A stretch of 64,000 bases of DNA from Rhea pennata (Eukaryota; Chordata; Aves; Rheiformes; Rheidae). Location of the stretch: contig NC_084671.1 in assembly GCF_028389875.1 (NCBI RefSeq), positions 2,873,501-2,937,500 of the forward strand, written 5' to 3'. The notes beneath the pieces are model-generated. The model ran no database searches. It worked only from the letters and a program-made list of their open reading frames with translations, and was not told the origin of the DNA. Shown here piece by piece: positions 35,665 through 46,644 of this stretch. Made by a program: the position numbers and the translations under genes. Positions within the stretch are counted from its first letter, which is position 1. Every line of letters begins with the position of its first letter.

Positions 35665-38600
35665 CTACAAAAGGAAACAAAAACAAAAAGGAAATACAAT
35701 TTAATCTGTTTCTACAAATCCACTAGTTTAAAATTGTTTCATTGACCTAAGCACCTCAACATGAAATTTAGCAACAAGTAGCCTAATTCAAATTAGTATT
35801 TTGATTGTGGGCATGTGTGTGCGTGCACGCAATGGTTTAAAGTTTTTATCAAATTATCATCCATATTTAAGTGACTAGATACTGTTTCCTATTTCCACCT
35901 CCTACCTTAAAAGGTGGAAAAAGAAGCAATAGATGAGATTTTTTTTTTAAAGTAAGAACCAGTAGCAGAGAGTAATAAAAGTCAGAGCTAAAGTTTCTAA
36001 ATAAATTAAGAATTGGAAAAATTCTCTCCCAATGTTAGTAGTTTTATCCCCTTAAGAACAGCATAATAACTATATTAACAGATTATTTTTGTAACTTTTT
36101 TCAAATAATACTTTTCTAATTTAAATAGTCATCAGAATATTAAGCAGTCAAATCTACTAAAAGCTACCTATAGCTTCCAGACCAAACAAGAGAGTCTAAC
36201 TTACTGGTCCTTAATTACTACTAATAGTAACTAGACTTGTAGTGTTACTCCTTTTAACTCCTGGGTTACTCTAACCACGAAATTTAAAAACTAGCTTTCA
36301 TTTTTCATCTTTTGTAATGTTTCCTTGTATTTATTTGCCAATTCAGTGAAATCACAGTGTAAAAGTCACAAACAACGTTAACATTGGTTTTCAAAATAAC
36401 TTTTTTTTTTGTAAAAAATAAGGAAAGTAGTTCCAACTTTCATTATCCTGTGTCATACTTTCCTGTCCCTTTCATGAATACTAGATCAAGTATTTAGACT
36501 TAGCTACACTGCAAAAAGAAACAGTCCAAGTATTGGTATTTATCAAAAACTCCCTACCTAGGGTCTAACCCTAAATCTCATAGTGATAACATGCAGCTGG
36601 GCTATCACAGCTGCACGAGGTGCTATTGAGTTTCAACCTTTGAAGGCTTATTTTATTCAGTCAGGAAGATAACTGGCTATGAGCTACATTTAAGGAGGGT
36701 ATTTTATTCAAATGTGCCGTCTTAAATGCAGTAACATACTTTTGCATAGATATATCATTGCACATTGACATCAGGATTAGTAAGATTCACTTTATTTTAA
36801 TTTATTTAACAATAACTTAGTCATTTATTATACTTTTCTTTACAAATAAAACCTTAAATTGAATTTGGAATCATGAAAACCAGTAAGGATAAAATTTGGC
36901 ACTATCCACTGAACAAGTTACAATAAATAAGCAGTATTTTTCCTGCAGAAGTCACAGAGCTAAACTGATGGAAATCAGAAGCTAAGTTCTTAGACTCTGG
37001 TTCTTTGAGAGTTAAGTCAGCTATTAAGAGAGAAGCTTATTCTGGTACAGATATAAGCATGTTTATCTCTCTTTATTCAGACAGCTTAGTATACCCAAAA
37101 GCAAAAGTGTTTAGCTATGAAAGTCTGATCAGACTTCTTTTAAACTGTAATTAAGAAAATGATAAAAATTGTCTAATAGTTGAAGGTCATCATTACCTGA
37201 AACACCCAGTTTAACTCATGGAAGTATTACGTGTTACTTTTTTTTTTAAATAAGTCAATTTTAAATTCAAAACATAATTTTGATTAATTAAAACAAAAAA
37301 AAAGTCTATCCAACATATTTCAGGTAACTACTTTTTTTTAGCTAATTAAGCTAAAGTATTAGTTCACTTATTTGAACTACATTTTTCAAACAGACCTTGA
37401 CAAAAGTCAGAAAAAAACAACCTACTAAAAAAGGACACCATTCTTAAATCTTTTTAAAACATGCATGATAGTGTTTATGGCTGATCAAATAGTGTATTCT
37501 CCTAGCTACAGCGAATTAGTATCAAGTACTAGCAGTCATTTAGCAAAAAATATTCATAACATTTTGACACTAAATCTACTTAGGTAACATATTGTTCTTA
37601 ATAAAGACTATGAAATATTTCTCTTTGTATCTTTATTTTTGCCCTTTATTTTCCAGTTTTCCCAATCAGTCAATGTGACAAAAGTAGGTTATTTCAGTTT
37701 ATGTTAACAGTTTCATATTTTTAAGGGATATATTCCAGACACTGAAACAAAGTAATGCATCAATAATAAAACCAACACTAACAACAATTTGAAAATTCAA
37801 TGCATTCCCACAGTAAAGAGATGTAAAAGTTAAAATATATTTCCAGTAAGAAAGAGTCTCAGGAATGCCACCTTCACTTAACTGAGATTTGTTAAGTTCT
37901 TGCTTGTAGTTAGAAAAATCAACCCTTAGTAAACAACCTCATTCAATTTTTCCTTCTATATAAATATATATAATAAATATAGTTCAAAAAATTCCTTATG
38001 TTTAAAAATCTATCTTTTCCTAAATCTAGCTTTCAACGCACTTTTCTCCTAAATCTAAGGCAGTAGTTCAAATGAACTGTTAAAAGAGAGAAATTTTCTT
38101 TTTAAGGTTTGGATCACTTGAGTTACGGAAAAGATAGGATAAAATTAATTTTCAAAAAATGGATTAAACTGCAAAATAATTGCTTGCTATCATAAAAATC
38201 AAATAGTAAACCTACAAAACTTATCTTAGCACTATTACGAATATCTTTAACTTTCTTAAAGAAAACAGCTTTTAACTTCACAGTATCTACCACTAGCAAA
38301 TACTCGCATCTTGCTGCAAGTCTGCTCAAGTTAGCACCACAGCAAGCATGGCCAACCTAGCGGCCTGCACGCAGCGCCAGGACTGCTTCGTAACCCAAGA
38401 TCCTCGCAGCCGCTAGCCAGAGAGAGTCAAATTCCCATTTCCACAGAAACAGACTGCTCTGTTTCCCAGGCAACTCACAAATTTGAAAGTGACAGCAGTT
38501 GCCTGCTCGCAAACAGCCCTCAACAACTAGAGCCGTCCTTGCTGAGGCCGTAGCTCTCGCTTTCAGCGGAGACCTCGGCCCGGCCGCAGCCCCCAGCGCA

Positions 38601-41600
38601 GTGGCCGGTGCGAGGCACTCCCGTCTCCAACCCCGCATGGCCAGAGGGGCCGTGGGCAGGTCCCAGAAGAAATTAGATTCCATTTCTTTGCTACCCATTC
38701 GTTCATATATTTCAAAACATTATTCAGATTACTGATGTTGGTATTTGCTATATATACCCTGGAATGTTTTAAGTCATTCTAAATAACTGTGCTAGGTAGC
38801 CGTACCTTCTAGAAATACCAGGAAAGGAAAAGGTGGACATACCTAGATTTGATTTCATCCTGCTTTGGTAGCAGTGCAGATAAAAAAAATATTCCTTGCA
38901 TGAATAATACTGGAAATAAATTAGTAGAAATAGAGAGACAAAAAGCACCAAGAAAAAAAGACAGGGGAGGACCATAACATCACAGAGTGAAGAAAACAGG
39001 GGAAAAAGAAAACAACTATATTTTTTCTGGGGGTAGGGGAGGAAGGAGCAGGAAGTTGGTAAACTGCTTCCCTGCACACAGCAGATACTTTTCCTCAAAT
39101 GTTCCAAACAACTTTGGTAGAGAAAAGTTGGGGGGGGGGGAATCACAAAACCTCCTAGTACTCAGTAGAGCTTTAAAAATTACTTTGAGAGCTACTCAGC
39201 ATAAGAAAATTTCAAATAGAAGGTATTTCAAAAATGCAATGAGTTCCAGAAATATTTTAGCAATAGAAGGCCTTCTAATTGGGTATGACTTTATCTTCTT
39301 TTACTTAGTGATACTGCAGACTAGATGAAAACATGTAATATGTCATGTATACATGCCTTCTGCAGCAGAAGTAATTTCAACATTTCAAAATTGATCAGTT
39401 TTCTTTTTCTTTATACACATTAAACGAGTCTGAATTTAAAAAAATAATAATTTAAGCACATCAAAGTTATATAGTGTATTCATCAATAATACTGCATTCC
39501 ACACCCAGGGATCCAGCCACTATTCATCTAATTAATTATGCTAGCCATTATTTAGAAATAATTATAACTGGAATACATAGTACGCATATTTTTAGATGAA
39601 TAAATATCTAATAGCTTTACTACAAAAGCCAGCTGTAACAAGCTAATACACCACTATTCTACACTGAAGAATATTAAAAAGTAGATTTGGTATTTGGTGA
39701 CAGTTTACCATACTCTAAATCTCAACTGTTACAATTTTTTGCTTGACTATCACAAAAGAAAATGACATCTGTTTTCTTCTGAAAGATGCTCTATTTTTAA
39801 AATATTTGACTTTGATCCTTTTGCATTTCAAACCCCACTTAAAATACTGCCTTCCTGTACCACAGTGGTCCATGAAAGCCCTCCTGTACCACTAGCACAG
39901 AAGCCCAGGTTTATGTTGTGAAAAATAAGAGGCTAAATGACATTTGTACCGTGTTTTCCATTTACAGGTCACCTTCATTTTAAAGGGTGACAGAACTTAC
40001 TCTCAGAAAAGTGGCTGAGCTGCAGCTCCAGCCTTTGTCAGTTCATCAAAATGCAGGGAATCTCCTACACAGCTGCAACATGATCCCAGGCATCAAAAGT
40101 TAGAATTGTAAACTATGTCTGTTGTTTCTATTTGCAAGTCCATTTCAGCTGGACTGCTTTCTCCATGCCACAAACACCCCACACTCAGGTCACAGTAATT
40201 CTCTATCAGGAATGTTATAGTCTTGATTTTTTCTATATTAACAGTCAAATTTCAACAACACTTCCCATTCCTACTACAGCTATGATAAATCATCTCAGAC
40301 TTTTACACTACATTTTTTATGAAATGAGAAGAGATGCATACAGCTGAGAAGTCTATCTAGTTTGTCAAGTTGATCAGACAGCTCCCTTCTTTACATCCTT
40401 CCACTGGCTCCTTATCTGCTACTACAAACAAACTTGCACAAGTTAACCACATTCAAAAAAAAGCTACGCTGCTCTGTCCAATCCGTACTTACTTTCCTTC
40501 ACTGACTCACTTTCCATCCCGGATCTCTTGTGCTCTGCCAAAGCTTCTGGACTTTACTATTAATTTGTCATTTGCCTTTTCATATTACACAACGGAGCCA
40601 GGAGGAGGAATGCAGACACCTTTACCTGTCACCTACCTGTTGGAGTCCCTCTCTCAGCTCCGAAAGCAGGGCGCACAGAAGATATGCATGCCAGCATGTC
40701 CCCACCCCCCAACCCTTAACACATCCCCTGAACAGGAATGCCTGAATCCATTTCTGAACTGTCGCGATCTTCAACACAAAAACAACCCCGAAGCATTGGG
40801 TGCCCTGAAGACGAGTTTACAGGTAGCGATGGGAGTTGCATCTGTGTTAACAGCCAGGATAAGCAGTAAACAATAATGGCAGCAGACTTGCTAAGGTTAC
40901 ACAGACAGCAATGCAAATGAGGAAAACGAAATAAGCTTTCAGCTACGCGACACCTGAGCGCCCAAGGACATACAAGTCTCCCAGGCGGGCACTATCGCTG
41001 CTGGAACCTGTAGCCAGCACTTTGTGCCAACCTGCTGAAGGAAAGGACCAGCCCAGGGTCTCCTTGGACGCGACTGCCCATCGCCTGACCCGAACATCTC
41101 TAGCCGAGGTCAAAAGACTGGAGAAAACCGACTGAAAGAAGGGGAGGGCAGAGGTTGCTTAGGACGCTGTTCCCCGTCAAAGGTGGTTTTAGTTTCAGAC
41201 ACGCTACTGAGGGTAGAAGCATCGATTACGCGCATCGGGGCTGCGACATCAGGTCAAATACTTCTGAAACAGCTTCTTATGCAAAGCGCTGCACGAACAC
41301 GAAGCACGACCCCGAAAACGGACGCTCTCCGCGACCTCACGAGCAGGGCACGGCAATGAGGAGCACCGACGCTGCCCCAGAGCAGCCCCGCGGGCAGCGG
41401 CGAAGCGGGAAGACGGCGCGACCCGGCCGCAGCCAGGCCCAGGCTGAACGGGTTAAACCTTTACACCTCGCTTACGGCGGCCGCCACCCGCGCCCGGCCG
41501 CGGTAACGGGGCACCTCGCCGCTAACGGCCAGGCGCTCGCCCCCAGCGCCGCCAAGCGCATGGGAGCGCCGAGTTCCTAGCAAAGGCCGGCGCCGTCCGG

Positions 41601-41669
41601 CCGCGGCCAGCCCCGCCAGGACCCCGCCGCGGCCAGCCGCTACCCCCGCGCCGCCACCTCGCCGCTCAC
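35665..41669 (-). other. TRIM59: Inferred TRIM59 first intron(s)
   Basis: AT-rich 6 kb between the coding exon and the CpG island. Apart from a CpG-rich patch at 38350-38690, which could contain an alternative first exon, I see no coding exon. A 10-base G run lies near 39130, and an old LINE-like trace may be present near 40400. Confidence 0.5.
38350..38690. promoter_or_regulatory. Small CpG-rich patch inside TRIM59 intron
   Basis: About 340 bases with roughly twenty CpG pairs, standing out from flanking AT-rich sequence. A 113-codon minus-strand ORF runs across it but resembles nothing I know. GTTGCCTGGGAAAC on the minus strand is close to an RFX X-box half-site arrangement, but not a perfect match. 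It may be an alternative promoter or untranslated first exon of TRIM59, a separate non-coding transcript start, or a retained old GC-rich insertion. Confidence 0.35.
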
Positions 41670-41760
41670 CGAGCACCGCGCAGCGCCGAGCCGAGCCGAG
41701 CCGAGCCGCGGCCGCCGCCTCTCACAGCGGCGCCGCCGCCGCCCAAGGACGCCGCGGCGC
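41670..41760 (-). other. TRIM59: Inferred untranslated TRIM59 exon 1
   Basis: On the minus strand the GC-rich sequence meets a consensus donor, GGTGCTCG|GTGAGC, whose last exon base is 41670. A spliced transcript from here would join the acceptor at 35665. The upstream limit is unknown. The exon would contain the CCGAG pentamer repeat. Confidence 0.4.
41686..41705. repeat. Four CCGAG pentamers
   Basis: Four perfect tandem copies of CCGAG (CTCGG on the TRIM59 strand), followed by a degenerate fifth, in the inferred TRIM59 5'UTR or proximal promoter. Confidence 0.85.
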
Positions 41761-41965
41761 GAGCCACGCCCCGCCGCCGCCGCCGCGCATGCGCCGCGGC
41801 CAACCGCCGCCGCCCGCTCCGTTCGAAAGTCAACGGGCGGCGGGGCGGGGCGGGGCGCGCGCCGTCGCCGATTTCAAATCGTCGCGTGCGGCCGGCGACC
41901 GTTAACGGCTGCCTGCAGCCGGCACGCCTCCAGGCGCCGCCCGATGCGCAGACCGCGCTAGGTCC

Positions 41966-44900
41966 GCGTTCCCTCAGGCTTTTTTTTCCCTTTGTTTGTT
42001 ATTTGTTATTTTGTTTTTCCCCCTTAGAAAACCTGTCCCCGGGGCCGGGGTGCCATCCCGCAGGTCGCAGACAGCCCCAGAGCTCCCCACGGAGCCCTGA
42101 GAGCGCCAGAAACAGCCTCCTCGGCTCGCAAGAAGTGAGGAAAAGCTACCTTCCTTGGGCCCGGCAGGTACATCTCCCCAGCCATGGTGTTTCTGAGGGC
42201 TGGCAGTTCTCCTTTTTCTTTCATCTCTCACACGATCTGCTTTGCAAAAAAAAAAAAAAAATAGCCAAGTAATACACAGTTGGATAAAATAAATCTGAGA
42301 GTAATCTGGATAAAGTAAATCTGTTCATTCCCTAATGAACAGGCCTTGTTCATAATGAACAGCCAAGGCGGTTCTCTCAGCAGGTGATGACAGACCCAGC
42401 CTTAAGGAGGAGTGATATAAAACTTTAATACTCTGTTCATGGCAATGGTAAAGGTGTTCACAGATGAACAGTAAGTCAGTTATCTTTTTACTGTAAATGC
42501 AGACAAATCAGACAAGCATAGAAGAAAACAGACATCAGGAGTACTCTGGAGAAGGCTTACCTGGACAAGGGCTAGACAGACTGAATGATGCCACTATTCA
42601 GTTAGTGATGTAACTAGGAGCAGCAGTCTTTTGCCAGTAAGGCCTGTTTTAAAATGAATGATCTGTAAGTGATTGAGAATGTATATTGCAATTTGAATAT
42701 GTAAGAGCACAGATGTATTTAACCTCCACAATTTAAGGTGGGACAACCATCAGAGAGAGTTTCTGGAACTGAACACAATGCTGTCAAATGGGCTCTTATA
42801 AGAGATCATTTCCTACAGCTACTCTATATTGTATAGTCTTCTGATACAAATCATCTGAAAGGTATGCATTTAAAACTACAAGATTAAATAAAGTTATATT
42901 GACAATTATGCAAATATTGACAATACTTAACCTTTTAAATAACACAGGAAGTAATCTATGCATGCCAGTGCCTTTACAGACTTTGCATTTAATTTGCAAG
43001 CAGTGAATTAGTGAAGTAAAGTATCATCTCAAATACCTCGCTAAAATGATGCGTATTTTGTCTGGAGTTTAAACAAAATATGAAGTTTTTATATTGTACA
43101 CTGAATTTTCATGCTACGTGGAAAGAAAAACATAAATTGTAAGAAACAGGAAAATGGCTAATCAGGAATGATTCTCTTGATGTCACCACCATCAGAAATG
43201 AAACAGAATTCAAACAAAAGTAGAAACATCTTGGTATATGTGTGTTTTTCTTTTGTACTGCTTTGTGTAATTGTTGTAAGTCAACATTTTACAAAACTGA
43301 TTTTCCTTCATATTATGGGAGAAATTCATCCTGAGGCTGGAAACTTTTGACATCTACTTCAGTGGAAGCAGAAACAGACCTTCTGTCAGTTACTAATCCC
43401 AGAATTTCAAAAAAAGTAAGTAATAATGTTCAGTTTCAATTTATTTACCTGGCTTGGTTACTGAAGCTAGTTAAGGTTTTTAAGAGAAGCAAAACTGTTA
43501 CTGTCATACAAAATACTTTAAAATTGAGTGGTTATAATGAAGACTATAGAACATCTTGGTACCTTGCTGAGCAAAAACAGAAAGTAATAGAAAGTCAACA
43601 GATTAGTATTATTCTTAGTGATGTTACTAACATCTGTTACACATGAAAATCTCAACATTTTCTCTGTCAAAGCACCTAGTGTTGTGTAGAATTTTCACAT
43701 ATTTCAGATTAAACTACACCAAAACTGCAGTTATTCTCAGATGTTACTTTTACAATAAATTTGAAAAAAATCATAAAATCCATTTAATATTGTAATGTAA
43801 ACTATAACACATCATTCAAGAGCTACCTCAACGTCACTCTTAAAACCAGCATTTATACAACCATATATAAGTATCTGGGAAACATCTGGACTTATGTTTG
43901 AAATAATAAAATTTCATGCCATAGTGAATTAACCATAAACATTTTTGTTAGACACAACTTATCCTACTACATATTGCTAAACTTGGTCTTTTTGTGTGAA
44001 TTCATTATGATAACTATTATAACTAAAATTTTTACCTTCCTGTGCAATGGATTAGTTATTCCTATAAACAACTGAACTCAGAACATGATCTCTCCTGCAA
44101 GTGAATATTAACTTTTGAAACTTACTCAGTTTTTGATCTACAGTCACACTGTCAATTACTGTGTAATGATTTTTTTTTATAATGCAGGCAATTACCTAAT
44201 GGGAATTGCACTGTAATCACTTATTTTGTTTAGGCCACTAGTTGATCATTGAATAGGCAAGATTTTTGATCACTATCATTTTGAAGTATATTTAAAGTAA
44301 ACTTTTGATTGCTACTGTGACCTGGTCTGTTATGGATTATAAAAACAGAAATCTATGAATATGAATCAGTATCAATAACTTGGGAAATAGAAAATAATAA
44401 TGTATTTTCATTCAGAAGCTGATCAAGGAAATAAACAACTTAAATACAGATGATCAACCTGCTATAATAAACACAGCTTCAGTAGATCCTTAACATAATC
44501 CTTTATAAGGAACAAATCTATAAAGGTAATTACACAGCTGTCTTTATTTTGTCAGTACTAGTCTTTTGAAACCATACCACTAGTGATGTCAGTTACACAA
44601 CTTTAGTTCTGAATATGTAACAGTTCAAACTTTTTTGTATGTTAGCAAGTTGAAGTATTTACTTTTTCGCTGTAGCACACTGAAATAGTGCTTCCTGTCA
44701 CTGTTGTTGCACTTACAGTAGTAAAGATGCTGTTATCTAAATACAACTAGCATAAAAGTGTTTTCTTAAGAAATACACATTTTTCAACTATCTTAATGAT
44801 GTTTCTATTTTTTATTATAAATCTGTTGGCTACTGATTACTTTTACTATGTAAGTCTAATTGTAGTTTCTAATGCAGATTCCTTATGATTTTGCTACAGT

Positions 44901-45245
44901 ATATGTTGGCTCTCAAAAGTCACCATATAAATTAGGTTGATAAAATTGTTCTTATCTTTGTTTGAGATTGGCAGGGAAGGAGGAAGGATTACAAACAGAT
45001 CTAATTTTTTTCTCTCAGTGACAGAGGGGAAAAAACATTGGAAAATATTTTAGTGACACTCATCTACTTAGATGATTTCTAATTAATATGTCATATATAA
45101 TTTGACCTTTTAACTGGTAGCTGTTGTTTGAATAGGCTTGATGCAGAGCCCTAGATTTCAGTATTACTTGGGACATAGTTTTGTTTTTCTCTCAGGGCAC
45201 AGCATACTGTGCTCATGCTCAGCAGGGATAATTGCTTCTCTCCTT
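41966..45245. other. Intergenic stretch, TRIM59 promoter to TMEM127-like gene
   Basis: After the CpG island the sequence falls back to AT-rich DNA. It has a 16-base A run near 42246 and several short chance ORFs. One small splice-flanked open segment (43363-43412, CTACTTCAG to GTAAGTAA) is noted, but it is too short to support. No gene is recognised. Confidence 0.5.
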
Positions 45246-45251
45246 TATAAA
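45246..45251 (+). promoter_or_regulatory. TATA box of the TMEM127-like gene
   Basis: TATAAA in CTCCTTTATAAACACAG, 86 bases before the ATG of the ORF. Initiation about 30 bases downstream would give a 5'UTR of roughly 60 nt without any intron. A tissue-restricted gene is plausible given a TATA box and no CpG island. This is an inference from position and motif only. Confidence 0.5.
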
Positions 45252-45336
45252 CACAGCACTTTCACTCAAAACATAAGCCCAGCAAGGACCTCACCTCAGT
45301 CCACTTCCAGGGGTCTCCCAGCTCTGCCTAGCTGAC

Positions 45337-46350
45337 ATGCAGCCGCCTGCGGACTTAGGAGAGAGGAGTGCAGCACTGGGGCTGCCGAGCTGGCGACATT
45401 TCTCCTGCCCTACCTGCCTGCAGCCCAGCTCCATGCAAGCAGCCACAAGCTCTGTGATGGGCCAGAAAGATTTGCACAGCCTCAGCTCATTGAAAGGCAG
45501 AAGGCGAAGGGGCAGCTTGGCAGCGGCCGTAGCCCAGTGCTTATCCCTGGGGATGATGTGCACAGCTGGGGCCTTCCCTAGCTGGGTTGTGGTCCAAGGT
45601 ACAACGATGCAGTTTGTGCTGGGGGCTGCCTGTGCCCTTAATCCCAGACACCTCTCATCTCACTCCCTAATCCTGGACTATGCAGGATTTATCCTCCTGA
45701 AACTGATAGCTCTCTGCTGCCTGCTAGCCATCCTCAGCAGCTGTGGTGCCTTGCTGCTTGACTTCCTGGGGCTGCCACTGGGCAGAGTAGCTGCCCCACT
45801 GCTGCATGGCTTAGCTGCCCTGTTTGCTGCCATTGGAGTGGCCACAAGCTCCTGCCTCTTGGCACTGACAAGGCGCAACCTCCGCACTAAGCAGGAGCTG
45901 CAACCTTTGGGCCTCTCCTCAGTCTTTGGCTCAAGCTTCTTCTTCTGTATCATTGCTTTTGCCCTAGCAGCCATCGCAACTGGCTGGAGCTGCACTGCCT
46001 TGGCACAGGTTGAACCTGCTGTGGCCCTCTGCCACACCAGGGTCAAAAAGCAACAGACAAGCTCATGCCCCACACCGGAGGGAGATACTGATAGCAACAC
46101 GCACTGCTTTCCTTCCTCACTGCAGCAAGAGACCAGACTACCTATGGATGTGAGCATTCCCTTCATCCAGGGGGAAACTGAACTCAAGATAGGGGAAGGT
46201 CCCCCCTTCAAGCAAGAAGAAATTGAACTCCGGATGGAGGAAAGTGTCAACTTCCTCCACAAGGAAACTAATCTCCAAAGAGAGGAAAGTCTCTCTTCCA
46301 AACGGGTAGAAATACAAGCCCAAATGTCACAGTATCCTTATCATATGTAA
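45337..46350 (+). CDS. Intronless TMEM127-like four-pass membrane protein
   Basis: 337 codons and a TAA stop in one open frame with an ATG start. After an N-terminal tail and the basic RRRR (55-58) come four hydrophobic segments, at about 61-80, 117-146, 151-177 and 196-219. Two regions align with TMEM127 as I know it. GSLAAAVAQCLSLGMMCTAG and then FPSW matches its [20 protein letters not shown] region. FILLKLIALCCLLAILSSCG and then ALLLDFLG matches [20 protein letters not shown] and then AFLLDVFG. TMEM127 is an endosomal/plasma membrane regulator of mTORC1 and RET traffic encoded in three coding exons. This gene has none of those introns and lacks the TMEM127 C-terminal PPPAY motif. Instead residues 243-332 are degenerate 15-residue repeats. 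M41, in a strong Kozak context (GTGATGG), is an alternative start. It is probably an ancient retroduplicate that stayed intact. Function is not shown. Confidence 0.75.
   Translation: MQPPADLGERSAALGLPSWRHFSCPTCLQPSSMQAATSSVMGQKDLHSLSSLKGRRRRGSLAAAVAQCLSLGMMCTAGAFPSWVVVQGTTMQFVLGAACALNPRHLSSHSLILDYAGFILLKLIALCCLLAILSSCGALLLDFLGLPLGRVAAPLLHGLAALFAAIGVATSSCLLALTRRNLRTKQELQPLGLSSVFGSSFFFCIIAFALAAIATGWSCTALAQVEPAVALCHTRVKKQQTSSCPTPEGDTDSNTHCFPSSLQQETRLPMDVSIPFIQGETELKIGEGPPFKQEEIELRMEESVNFLHKETNLQREESLSSKRVEIQAQMSQYPYHM
46108..46332 (+). repeat. 45-bp tandem repeats in the ORF tail
   Basis: Four clear 45-bp units begin at 46153, 46198, 46243 and 46288, and a decayed one begins at 46108. They encode SIPFIQGETELKIGE, GPPFKQEEIELRMEE, SVNFLHKETNLQREE and SLSSKRVEIQAQMSQ, with E at position 8 of the unit most constant. 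The earlier unit, FPSSLQQETRLPMDV, keeps ET and L in register. Periodicity is an exact multiple of three, so the frame is preserved. Confidence 0.85.
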
Positions 46351-46636
46351 GAAAACTTACCCAAAATGGAATGGCCTTCAAAGGAGGAAATAACACAAGT
46401 GAAATAGAGAGAAATTCCCATTAATTAAGGAAAAGGCTAACTCTGACACAGGGAAGACCTTTTCTCTTCCTGGAGATGCCGACTACATTGCCCCATGAAG
46501 CCTGCTCAAGTCAACTATACAGACACTAGACAGTAAGAGATTTATCAAACAAGCCGTATAAATTAAAATTTGAGCAAAACTCTTGCTTTGCCATGGGGGA
46601 GATTAAGAGGTTATGACAAATCAAATCCTTCTTTAA

Positions 46637-46642
46637 AATAAA
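46637..46642 (+). terminator. Candidate poly(A) signal of the TMEM127-like gene
   Basis: AATAAA 287 bases past the stop codon on the same strand, the first canonical signal downstream of the ORF. Consistent with a compact single-exon transcript, but not proof of one. Confidence 0.45.
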
Positions 46643-46644
46643 TG

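Larger units (their letters stand above)
41220..41965. promoter_or_regulatory. TRIM59: CpG island, likely TRIM59 promoter
   Basis: Dense CpG sequence with tandem GC boxes (GGGCGG at 41835, then repeats of GGGGC at 41841-41856) and no TATA box. It is the only strong CpG island between the TRIM59 coding exon and KPNA4, so it most likely starts TRIM59 on the minus strand. It could be bidirectional. On the minus strand TTTGAA at 41873-41878, inside the near-palindrome GATTTCAAATC, matches the cell-cycle CHR core, and TTCGAA lies at 41822-41827. The factor sites are inferred from short motifs. Confidence 0.7.

Noticed and set aside
38357..38698. 113-codon minus-strand ORF over the CpG-rich patch
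   Set aside because: Ala/Arg-rich composition is what GC-rich DNA gives by chance, and no family is recognised. The DNA patch itself is reported instead.
38769..39146. 125-codon minus-strand ORF with a hydrophobic stretch
   Set aside because: It comes from a T/C-rich tract on the minus strand, has no homology, and lies in the TRIM59 intron.
40370..40876. 168-codon plus-strand ORF
   Set aside because: It starts on a non-ATG codon, has no recognisable domain, no splice or promoter context, and low-complexity Pro/Ser/Thr content. It may overlap an old repeat.
41155..41580. ORFs across the large CpG island (both strands)
   Set aside because: GC-rich sequence lacks stop codons by composition. 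The Arg/Ala/Pro-rich products have no domains, and the island is better explained as a promoter.
43168..43646. Two adjacent short plus-strand ORFs and a splice-flanked 50-base segment (43363-43412)
   Set aside because: The possible exon is too short and its phase does not join the candidate exon at 31670. The hydrophobic stretch is consistent with AT-rich chance coding.
45678..46301. 207-codon minus-strand ORF opposite the TMEM127-like gene
   Set aside because: It is the antisense shadow of the plus-strand frame, has no start of its own with context, and encodes a Ser/Arg/Leu-rich sequence without recognisable domains.
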